Assembly (NCBI GenBank): GCA_002385755.1
Contig: DGED01000005.1
Span: 26,418-37,788 of the forward strand
DNA: 11,371 nt
Reading direction: 5' to 3'
Source: Caryophanales bacterium UBA3935
GTDB taxonomy: Bacteria; Bacillota_I; Bacilli_A; ML615J-28; CAG-698
Positions 1 through 6,702 of this stretch are shown piece by piece (within the stretch, counting starts at the first letter, position 1; each line of letters starts with the position of its first letter). The notes under the pieces are model-generated. The model saw only the letters and a list, made by a program, of their open reading frames with translations. It was not told the DNA's origin and ran no database searches. The position numbers and the translations under genes were made by a program.

Positions 1-611
1 AGATTCACGTCAAGGAACGCGTTCGCCTTTCTTACCGCGTTCACCCTGAAACCCGTCTCCCCCGGTCCCGCCAAGGCGTAGACAATGATCACGGCCTTTT
101 CTACAAAAAAGTTAACGTCATAGCGCAAGCTTAACACGTCGCGGTTGGCTTCGGAAGGATATAAAGAAAAATGCTTATCAATTTCCGCGTGCGTCATAAG
201 AATATCGATTCCGGAATACCCGGGGTTCTCCAACGCCGCGCTCTCAAAAAGCGAATAATCGATCAAAAGAAAAGTAGCGTCAGCATCGCTTTCCGTTTCC
301 GCGTACAGGGTCGTCGGCTGGCCGAGCGCTTCCCCTAGGTAACGATGTTTGTATTCGGCATCGTAATAAATCCCGGCGATTTTCTTTCCCGCTCCCGCCG
401 GGATATGTTCCGGGAGCAGGGCGCTGTTTTTTTTGATTACAATCTCCCGCTTTTCCCCGTCAACATAAACAAAGACCGTGATTTGGGTCCCGTCGCCGGG
501 ATTCTCGTCGCCGCCGCCGACGCCCGAGGGACCGTCGGGGTTGGGGACATAATTATAAAGCAGGAGGATAAAAGTCAAAAGCGCGAGGATAAAAATGATA
601 ACGCGGCGCAT
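1..611 (-). CDS. Membrane-anchored protein with InlB-like repeat, 3' end outside window
   Basis: The gene starts at ATG 611 behind a near-perfect SD, AGGAGGT (618-624), and stays open for 203 codons to the window edge, so the C-terminus is missing. Residues 4-21 are a strongly hydrophobic segment after MRR, which fits a single N-terminal anchor or uncleaved signal; there is no lipobox cysteine. Residues 24-41 form a Gly/Pro/Asp-rich linker. Residues 44-105 (from ITVFVYVDG through KIAGIYYDAEY to TLYAE) resemble a degenerate Listeria-Bacteroides/InlB B-type repeat, in which a GWY-D motif is followed by an LYA motif. The rest (110-203) is soluble and unrecognised. It lies 32 bp downstream of the alpha-CTD/sigma-4 gene on the same strand, probably co-transcribed. 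An extracytoplasmic, cell-surface location is inferred; the function is unknown. Confidence 0.82.
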   Translation of the reverse strand, partial: MRRVIIFILALLTFILLLYNYVPNPDGPSGVGGGDENPGDGTQITVFVYVDGEKREIVIKKNSALLPEHIPAGAGKKIAGIYYDAEYKHRYLGEALGQPTTLYAETESDADATFLLIDYSLFESAALENPGYSGIDILMTHAEIDKHFSLYPSEANRDVLSLRYDVNFFVEKAVIIVYALAGPGETGFRVNAVRKANAFLDVN

Positions 612-643
612 AGGCTTACCTCCTAACTGTATTGGCTTAAGCG

Positions 644-3238
644 TCAGATATTTTTTCTGATTTCCAAACCGTAATGATTAAGGATAATATCTTTCAATTC
701 GGCCTTGCTTTTCGGGTTGTATCGCTTGGCGACATAGTTGATAAAACCCGTAAGCGTGGTCAGTTTGTCCGCGATTCGAAAGAGATTTCCTTTCGTCGCT
801 TTTTTGATTCCCGGAACGTTGCGGATAAAATTAATAATTAACTCCCGCTCCAGATTCATCCGCTCGATTTTCTCGAGCGCCGGGTCGGAAAGATAGTATT
901 TGTCTTTAAGCAGGCTTTCGTAAGTAAAATATTCCCCCTCCCGCAAATATCCCGTCAGGGCCTTGACATAATCCCGGATGTCGGTCTCCGTCACGCCCCG
1001 TTTTTCCAAACAACGGATATTAATCAGTTTATCCTTGACCAAAAACGCGCGGTACTCGGAACGCAACGTTTCGATAAAGAGAATCAGCGTCGTGTCGCGC
1101 ATCCGGTAGTCCTTATCCGTGAGTTGATACTCGTCCGCGGAAAGAACCCGAGTGAAGAAAACGTCTTTTAGCGACGCGAACTCTTCCTTGATAATATAGT
1201 TTATGTCGTGGGTTTTATATCCCAACCCGCGCAGCCATCGGTTCGAAAAATATTGATACCGTTCTTTCCCGACGCCGCGTTCCTCTAAAATCGCGGCCAG
1301 CTCGTCAAGTTCGTAAAAATTATCGGACATAACCGTCTTTATTATCTCCAACGTCTCCGGGGAAAGCGACGGTTCTTTATCATATAGGACGCGCCTTGAG
1401 ATATAATCGCCGAGAGTGTCGTTTATGACGTTGATCAAGGTCCCGGGATGGTAACCGTAATCCTTGATTAACTCGCCCGCGAACCGCTCGAGGGGAACGG
1501 GGCCGTCTAGCGAGCGCCACTTTTGGACGATCACGCCCGCGAACGACTCTCCTCTCGGAGCGATCATCGGCTGCCGGCGGAAATCGATTCGTCCGGCGTA
1601 TCTTTCGTCTTTGGAAAACAGGCGACGCAAGAGGTAATGAAGCTCGTAGCCGTCGCGGACATCAATCTTTCGCATCAGTTCCCCGCGCGACCGAAAGAAA
1701 TAATTGCAGGAATAGACCGAATCGATAGCGTCGAGGATTTGCCCGAGCTCCTTCAGGTGTTCGGGCTTAAGCCGCCGGTAGTCGTAATAGCGGACGTTTT
1801 TAAATCCATGAATCGCGTTCGTCACGATATCGATATATTTATCGTAATGATAATCGAGATTATTGTCCGCGGCGATTTTATTCGCCGTTCGCACGATTTC
1901 CGTTTTATGGGCTCCCGAGGCCGGGATATGGCGCTTGATAACGTATTCGAAAAAACCTCTTTTCGTCATTTTCTCGACGCTTTTGCCGTATACGCGGATC
2001 CGCGGTTTGAACGCCTCCGGAAGCTCGGCCTTAAATCGTTCGATGACGAAAGGAGAGACCGCCCCTTTATCCATCAACTCGCGGACGTAATCTTCAGGGA
2101 AAACATAATTTTTCCGGAAGGGATGCCTCTTTCCCAAATACTTCACGACATTATAAGAAAAATCATTGAGCGCGAAAAGCTTTTTAAATACCTCGGGATG
2201 CCAGCGGAATTTGTTATACTCGCCGACGAACCCCTCCTCGTAGTAAAAAGCGAATTGGCGCATCCGGTCGCGCACTATCTGCCGGATTCTTTCCCGGGTT
2301 TTCCCGAACTTATCGGCGATCGCCTGCAGCGTCTCGCCGCCGAACCGGGCCATGATTATTTTCTCGGCTTCCGGCTTCAAACCCGCGGCGGCGATTTTTT
2401 CCGTAAGAAAGGGCAGGCGGAGATACTCGCCTTCCGCGATCAAATCGTCCCGGCCCGACACTTTCCGCTTAAAATCTTCAAGATCGAAAACGGCTCCCGC
2501 GCGTTGCGCAAGCGCGGGGATGTCGGCGAATTTAATCCGACCGTGGTGATTTTCCACCAGCTCCGCCTTTAAGTAGAAAAAATCATTTTTCGGCCTCTCG
2601 GCAAAATACTTCGCGAACACGCCGATAACCGCCGTCAAAGTTTTATGATTAAAATACGCCCCCAAAATGCCGGATAGGTAACTTCTACGGATGAGGCCAA
2701 AGTTATAAAGGCCAAAACCGCGGAGGCTTTTGCTTAGTCCGGGGGAATAACCCATCTGCTCGACGGTCAAGTCGTCATAAATATGGAGGTTTTGAAAGAC
2801 GGGGATTTTTTCCGTCAATCCTTCCTTTTGAACGATCTCCCCCGCTTTTTCCATAATCTCGGCGATTGATCTCGCCCCGAGACCCGCGATATTATATATT
2901 TTTATTTCCTCAATATAACGGAGCAACCGCGAAACCGCGTTTATCGAATGACGCCCCAAAGCGTTTACCGCTCGCCTCGACAGACCCAAACCCGCGAGCT
3001 TGTGCTTCTCGTCAAGATAAGCGTACGGGAAGCCGCCCGCGCCGCTCTCAAGCTCGCTCGATAGTTCTTTGTATTTGTATTGCGAGATAATCGATTCGAA
3101 AATCTTGCTTTCGCTTTCCGTAAGTTTTAGCGCCTGCGGCTTTGTTCTAATTAAATCAAAGATTTGACGGATCTTCTGTTTTTCGATTTTCGCGATAATC
3201 GACGCCGGCAAGCGCAACACCCTAATAGACTTATGCAC
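644..3238 (-). CDS. Large protein with alpha-CTD-like and sigma-70 region 4-like domains
   Basis: This is an 864-aa soluble, basic protein without signal or membrane segments. Residues 79-139 match the RNA polymerase alpha C-terminal domain pattern: LGLSRRAVNAL, then INAVSRLL, then IAGLGARSIAEI. The N-terminal 4-51 may be a degenerate copy of the same helix-hairpin-helix fold. Residues 292-329 match sigma-70 region 4.2, with LQAIADKFGKTRERIRQI as the recognition helix-turn-helix. Sigma regions 2 and 3 are not visible, so it is not a normal sigma factor. The remaining 500 residues are helical, unrecognised and could hold further winged-helix units. DNA binding or contact with RNA polymerase is inferred. 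The start chosen is GTG 3238, with SD GAGGTG six bases upstream; ATG 3256 and TTG 3259 are in frame but lack an SD and sit almost on the predicted transcription start. It follows rloB after about 60 bp. Confidence 0.85.
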   Translation of the reverse strand: MHKSIRVLRLPASIIAKIEKQKIRQIFDLIRTKPQALKLTESESKIFESIISQYKYKELSSELESGAGGFPYAYLDEKHKLAGLGLSRRAVNALGRHSINAVSRLLRYIEEIKIYNIAGLGARSIAEIMEKAGEIVQKEGLTEKIPVFQNLHIYDDLTVEQMGYSPGLSKSLRGFGLYNFGLIRRSYLSGILGAYFNHKTLTAVIGVFAKYFAERPKNDFFYLKAELVENHHGRIKFADIPALAQRAGAVFDLEDFKRKVSGRDDLIAEGEYLRLPFLTEKIAAAGLKPEAEKIIMARFGGETLQAIADKFGKTRERIRQIVRDRMRQFAFYYEEGFVGEYNKFRWHPEVFKKLFALNDFSYNVVKYLGKRHPFRKNYVFPEDYVRELMDKGAVSPFVIERFKAELPEAFKPRIRVYGKSVEKMTKRGFFEYVIKRHIPASGAHKTEIVRTANKIAADNNLDYHYDKYIDIVTNAIHGFKNVRYYDYRRLKPEHLKELGQILDAIDSVYSCNYFFRSRGELMRKIDVRDGYELHYLLRRLFSKDERYAGRIDFRRQPMIAPRGESFAGVIVQKWRSLDGPVPLERFAGELIKDYGYHPGTLINVINDTLGDYISRRVLYDKEPSLSPETLEIIKTVMSDNFYELDELAAILEERGVGKERYQYFSNRWLRGLGYKTHDINYIIKEEFASLKDVFFTRVLSADEYQLTDKDYRMRDTTLILFIETLRSEYRAFLVKDKLINIRCLEKRGVTETDIRDYVKALTGYLREGEYFTYESLLKDKYYLSDPALEKIERMNLERELIINFIRNVPGIKKATKGNLFRIADKLTTLTGFINYVAKRYNPKSKAELKDIILNHYGLEIRKNI

Positions 3239-3244
3239 ACCCTT

Positions 3245-3250
3245 CACCTC
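3245..3250 (-). promoter_or_regulatory. Shine-Dalgarno site deciding the start of the alpha-CTD/sigma-4 gene
   Basis: GAGGTG on the - strand lies six bases before GTG 3238. The in-frame ATG 3256 and TTG 3259 are preceded by AT-rich promoter sequence with no SD. This favours GTG 3238 as the true start and removes seven residues from the longest reading frame. Confidence 0.55.
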
Positions 3251-3263
3251 AGTCATCAATAAA

Positions 3264-3293
3264 ATTATACCACAGAAAAATAAAATCCAACAA
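3264..3293 (-). promoter_or_regulatory. Promoter for the alpha-CTD/sigma-4 gene
   Basis: On the - strand TTGTTG (3288-3293) is followed by an 18-base spacer and TATAAT (3264-3269), preceded by TGG, which makes an extended -10 element. The predicted transcription start is near 3257, giving a leader of about 19 bases with the GAGGTG SD inside it. The promoter sits in the 39-base gap after the rloB stop, so the downstream gene can be expressed apart from rloA-rloB. The -35 is a weak match; the -10 is perfect. Confidence 0.6.
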
Positions 3294-3298
3294 TATCG

Positions 3299-4006
3299 CT
3301 ATTTTAAATTACGCGGATCAAGACATAATTCCTTGATAAAATCGCTAACGTTCTCGCCAATCTCAAAAGCCATTTTTTCCAAATCGGAAGTTAGATAAGG
3401 CGCCTGCGAAAGCGCGACGCTAACTTTCTCGACTATTTCATACGGGACATAAGATTTCGGGTTAAAGCCGAATAAATCGTGAACCATTTTGCTTAAGTAA
3501 GTGAAGCGCGAGTTTAGTCTCCGGTTTGTAAAAATATTCCCGGAATCGGGCCAAACATGCTCGAACAAAACATTTTCCCGATGCAGAAGCAGCCAGATCT
3601 CAAAACACGGACTCGTGACGATCGTCTTCACCGCGGTGGTCTTTATTTTCCTTATAAAGTCGAGATAGGCGGCGGCGGGATTTTCAAAACCTTTATAACT
3701 GTCGCGGTCGAAAACCATGCAATAGACCGCGTTATCTTCCTTGTTTGTTTTCTTATAGTCCCGTAAAAACGAAAACAGCTGGCGCGGCGTGTTCCGACCG
3801 CGGTCGGCGTGCGTCCGGTCGAGAAAAACCAGTTTGATATTATTTCGCGCGCGCAACTTCACCAGGTAACGGTCAAGATGCTGAAAATACTGCGGTTCCG
3901 TGTTCGTCCCTTCCATGATTATATAATAAGTTTTAAACGGCTCGACCTGGCGAACCCTTTGGTCGCGGTAACGATTAAAGAGCGACACCCGTTCTCTAAT
4001 CGCCAT
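3299..4006 (-). CDS. rloB: RloB-like TOPRIM protein (AbiLii-like)
   Basis: This 235-aa soluble protein has the landmarks of the RloB family, a TOPRIM-fold group related to OLD-type nucleases. Residues 31-41 read MEGTNTEPQYF (the acidic EG-TEP-YF motif). Residues 98-102 read VFDRD, matching the second, metal-binding acidic motif. Residues 132-141 read SPCFEIWLLL, the family's FEIWLL signature. Nuclease or other metal-dependent activity is inferred from the fold. It overlaps the 3' end of rloA by 11 bp, so translation is probably coupled and the two products probably work together. RloB-type proteins paired with an ATPase occur in AbiL abortive infection and restriction-linked (Rlo) loci. The start is ATG 4006, with GGGGA just upstream; TTG 4027 is an in-frame alternative without an SD. 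Length is normal for the family. Confidence 0.88.
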   Translation of the reverse strand: MAIRERVSLFNRYRDQRVRQVEPFKTYYIIMEGTNTEPQYFQHLDRYLVKLRARNNIKLVFLDRTHADRGRNTPRQLFSFLRDYKKTNKEDNAVYCMVFDRDSYKGFENPAAAYLDFIRKIKTTAVKTIVTSPCFEIWLLLHRENVLFEHVWPDSGNIFTNRRLNSRFTYLSKMVHDLFGFNPKSYVPYEIVEKVSVALSQAPYLTSDLEKMAFEIGENVSDFIKELCLDPRNLK

Positions 4007-5222
4007 TTTCGTCCCCGTTCTTCTCAAGCATCGGGACGGCGCCGAACGCCCCGCGCAAATACGCTTCTTGGGGGTCCCGGTATCGCTCCTTGAAAATATC
4101 GAGCGAGAACAGCCGCGAGACGTTATCCTCGCCTTTCTCCACGAACCATACCTCGTCCCGCCGGAAAAGATCGTCGGAAAGAAGGTTTGCGTTATGGGTG
4201 GAGAAAATTAACTGACAGGGAAAGCCGGCGAGCCGACTGTTAAACATTTCGACCAATTTCCGCCCCAACAAAGGATGGATGCCGCGGTCAATCTCGTCAA
4301 AGATATATGCGCCGTGATCGACGGGGTTTGCGATGAGATCGGCAAAATCAAATAGACGACGCGTCCCGTCCGATTCTTCCCCGTAGCTAAAAAGAAAGTC
4401 GGAATTCCGATGCCGGAAGAGCATTTCATAATAAGCGTCATTTTCGGGATCGACCGTGAAAAGCCCGGCCGGAGAGCGCGCCGAATGTTTATTATCGGTT
4501 AAAGAAACCTCGAAAGGCAAGTCGTCCTTTGCGATCTTTCGCTCTTCGATGTCGACGATTCCCGTGTCAAATTTTTCAAAAACGGAAAAAAACTTCTCTT
4601 TATCTTCGGGAAAACGGGTGGAGAGAACCCGCGCCCGCTCCCGATGATTAATCTTTAGTTTTTCTTTAAACCAGAAAAACGCCGGTCTAAAGAGCCCGGT
4701 TTCTTTTAAGCCCGGCAACGACAGCGTAAAACCTTCTTGATGAAAATTTTCGGGTCGAAGAATTCCTTCCCCGAAATCAATCCGTTCGTTTTCAGCGTCC
4801 CGCTCGAAAAGTAATTTTTCCCGGTCGGCGCGCGGGTCGATCTCATAAAGCCACTCGCCGGAAAGCTTTGTTCGACTGAGCCAAACCTCGAACCCGTAAG
4901 TGAATACCCGACCGTCATTATAAAACGTATATTCAAATAACGTCGGCCGGTCGCGGTTGACGCTTCCCGTTTTAGAATAATGCCCGCGGTAAGCGTCGTT
5001 TAGTCCGTCGACGATAAAATCGCGTCCGGCGGCGATGGCCTTTATAAAATTGCTCTTTCCGGACGCGTTCGCGCCGTAAAGAACCGCCGTTTTCAGGACG
5101 TCGAAGCCCGCGAGTTTCACGCGGTGACCGAGCCCGTTCCCCGTCTCAATGCTCGGGATCATCGAAAGCGTCTGCCGGCAGGCAAACGATAGGAAATTGT
5201 CGACGGTAAAAGCGATAAGCAT
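3996..5222 (-). CDS. rloA: AAA/ABC-type ATPase, RloA/AbiLi-like
   Basis: This 408-aa soluble ATPase belongs to the AAA_15/AAA_21 group of defence-associated, SMC/ABC-like ATPases. The N-terminus, with VDNFLSF, is the usual opening of this group. Walker A is GANASGKS at 50-57. An ABC-signature-like stretch, SYGEESDGTRR, is at 279-289. Walker B is YIFDE at 306-310 with the catalytic glutamate E310. The H-loop is STHNANLL at 341-348. The C-terminal YLRGAFGAVP (389-398) is typical of the family. No catalytic residue appears lost. The likely role is sensing or energising the RloB partner encoded next. The start is ATG 5222, with GAGGTG (5227-5232) four bases upstream; GTG 5234 is in frame but would place the SD inside the gene. 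The SD overlaps the stop codon of the 299-aa gene, which indicates translational coupling. Confidence 0.9.
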   Translation of the reverse strand: MLIAFTVDNFLSFACRQTLSMIPSIETGNGLGHRVKLAGFDVLKTAVLYGANASGKSNFIKAIAAGRDFIVDGLNDAYRGHYSKTGSVNRDRPTLFEYTFYNDGRVFTYGFEVWLSRTKLSGEWLYEIDPRADREKLLFERDAENERIDFGEGILRPENFHQEGFTLSLPGLKETGLFRPAFFWFKEKLKINHRERARVLSTRFPEDKEKFFSVFEKFDTGIVDIEERKIAKDDLPFEVSLTDNKHSARSPAGLFTVDPENDAYYEMLFRHRNSDFLFSYGEESDGTRRLFDFADLIANPVDHGAYIFDEIDRGIHPLLGRKLVEMFNSRLAGFPCQLIFSTHNANLLSDDLFRRDEVWFVEKGEDNVSRLFSLDIFKERYRDPQEAYLRGAFGAVPMLEKNGDENGD

Positions 5223-5230
5223 GGGACACC

Positions 5231-6130
5231 TCACTTGTCTTCAGTTTGTTTTATCATTCCGATCATCGTCTCGATTCGACGCAAGACGGCGAGACAATTG
5301 TTGAAAATCTCGACAAACTTCTCATAATCCATTTTCCGCTCCTTTTTAAAAACGGGCTTGCAATTAACAAAAAACGCGGTTTTATCATGATGAAAGGCGA
5401 TCCCGCTCCGATTGCTCTCGGGATAAAGTTGCTTAAATTTCCGGAAAAGAGATTTTTCCGCCGCGTAAGAGTTTGAGCGTTCATCCGCCGCGATGTTTTT
5501 CGGGAGATAAACCCGGCAATCGTCTTCGGAAAGGCCGGATTGATACTTATAACCGGGGATCCAGTGTCCCCATTTGTTTCTAATTTGTAAGCGATGACGG
5601 TTTTGATGGATTAAAACAAACAAATCGCCGTTTAACAACTGCTGGCTGTATTTTCCGTTTTGACGCCACGCCTTCAGACAAATATATTGGCCCCTGACGT
5701 CATCGATATGAAAACCGAACGAAAAATGCGCGTCGACGCTATCAAATCGGCCGATAAAGCCCGTATCCGTCGCTATCTCGCGCGGCTTGTCTTTAAGAGG
5801 CTCGATCAAGTATGCCGTTTCCGCGGCGATCATTTTTCCCATTCGGCCGACGAATTCTTTGTTTATGAAATCATATCTTTTATTCTTTAAACGCCAATAG
5901 TAATTAACAATACAGATAAAAGCGACGACTTGAATAAGAGAACCAATAATAATCAAAGGCAGCATCATGGATTCCCGCAATTCTTCTTCGCGAAAGATAA
6001 CGATAATCACCCCGGCGACCCAAAGAGCTGTATATAACATAAATAACACAATGTAAATACCGCGAAATTTTATTTTATTATATTCCGCGCAAAGACGGTC
6101 GATTTCGTTTTTATAGTTTTTCACCGACAT
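5231..6130 (-). CDS. Two-segment membrane protein of unknown function, coupled to rloA
   Basis: This 299-aa protein starts at ATG 6130 behind SD AGGGAG. Residues 25-46 and 56-76 form a membrane hairpin, leaving a large, probably cytoplasmic domain (80-299). That domain begins with a charged segment (about 80-120) and continues with a mixed beta region (GFHIDDVRGQYICLKAW, then GDLFVLIHQ, then VYLPKN). The arrangement faintly recalls DUF3137-type proteins, but I would not assign the family. The C-terminal 33 residues (from MDYEKF) are a predicted helix; a diverged copy of this tail is encoded just upstream at 6147-6239. The stop codon lies eight bases before the rloA start and inside its SD, so the gene is very likely co-translated with rloA. 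A membrane partner or effector of that module is possible but inferred from position only. Confidence 0.8.
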   Translation of the reverse strand: MSVKNYKNEIDRLCAEYNKIKFRGIYIVLFMLYTALWVAGVIIVIFREEELRESMMLPLIIIGSLIQVVAFICIVNYYWRLKNKRYDFINKEFVGRMGKMIAAETAYLIEPLKDKPREIATDTGFIGRFDSVDAHFSFGFHIDDVRGQYICLKAWRQNGKYSQQLLNGDLFVLIHQNRHRLQIRNKWGHWIPGYKYQSGLSEDDCRVYLPKNIAADERSNSYAAEKSLFRKFKQLYPESNRSGIAFHHDKTAFFVNCKPVFKKERKMDYEKFVEIFNNCLAVLRRIETMIGMIKQTEDK

Positions 6131-6146
6131 AAATATCTCCCTTTTT

Positions 6147-6239
6147 TCATTCTGTTTCTTTTAAAATTTCAATCATTTTTTCACGGCGCAAAGTATCGAG
6201 ACAATATCCAAAATAGTCGCTAAACTTCTCAAAATCCAT
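6147..6239 (-). pseudogene. Remnant of a paralogue of the 299-aa membrane protein (C-terminal 30 codons)
   Basis: Between the 146-aa and 299-aa genes, a 30-codon frame runs from ATG 6239 to TGA 6147. Its product begins MDFEKFSDYF and ends EILKETE. It aligns with residues 267-297 of the downstream protein (MDYEKFVEIF to MIKQTE) at about 17 of 30 positions with one single-residue gap, and both end at nearly the same point. The DNA is also similar at the start (ATGGATT-TGAGAAGTTT in both). There is no SD, and two in-frame TAA stops closing the 146-aa gene lie a few codons upstream. The simplest reading is that an ancestral tandem copy lost everything but its 3' end. A short expressed peptide translated by reinitiation cannot be excluded. 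Confidence 0.65.
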
Positions 6240-6251
6240 GCGCTTTGCTTA

Positions 6252-6692
6252 TTAAGATTTGGAAATTGCCACGAGAACAAAAAATATGACCGCGAAAGCG
6301 TAAATCAATCCGTAAACGGCGAGATTCAAAAAGCGCTCGGTTAATCCCCTGGAATAGGGCGACGCCAGGGATATTTTATTTTCCGCAATCGTCTTCTTCA
6401 GGACTTTCTTTTGAAAAAACCAATTTCCCAAAAGGATAACATAGACAAATACGGCGACGCCTACGGCCGTTATTATCGTCGCGAAATCATTGCTTATTAA
6501 CAGCGGCCGGCTGGCGACGATCGACAACGCGATCGAGACAAAAGCGATTAAGACCAAAACGTAGCCGGATAAAGTATAGATTTTAATTTTTTCGGGCGGG
6601 GCGACTTTGCTAGACGCAATCTTTATCGTTTGGTAAATCACCAAAGCCAACCCAGCGCCCAAAAACAAAGCGTTAACGATAATTAGAAACAT
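6252..6692 (-). CDS. Small integral membrane protein, four predicted segments
   Basis: This 146-aa protein consists mostly of hydrophobic segments at about 1-24, 41-62, 70-93 and 122-143, joined by short basic loops (SSKVAPPEKIK and FFQKKVLKK). I do not recognise a family and see no conserved catalytic or metal-binding motif. The start is ATG 6692 with SD AAGGAG; that SD abuts the stop codon of the serine hydrolase gene 10 bp upstream, so the two are almost certainly in one operon. It ends in a double stop (TAA TAA), directly followed by the 30-codon remnant in the same frame. The shared frame is probably chance, but a former fusion to the remnant is possible. Confidence 0.78.
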   Translation of the reverse strand: MFLIIVNALFLGAGLALVIYQTIKIASSKVAPPEKIKIYTLSGYVLVLIAFVSIALSIVASRPLLISNDFATIITAVGVAVFVYVILLGNWFFQKKVLKKTIAENKISLASPYSRGLTERFLNLAVYGLIYAFAVIFFVLVAISKS

Positions 6693-6702
6693 CCGAATCT
6701 CC

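Noticed and set aside
1523..2572. A 349-codon open frame on the + strand, opposite the alpha-CTD/sigma-4 gene
   Set aside because: It is fully antisense to a gene with clear domains, has no SD or promoter, and its product is low in recognisable motifs. Codon bias of the true gene explains the lack of stops.
3273..3303. TAAAAT/ATTTTA inverted pair followed by T residues after the rloB stop
   Set aside because: The stem is only six A-T pairs with a 14-base loop, too weak for a terminator, and it overlaps the better-supported promoter.
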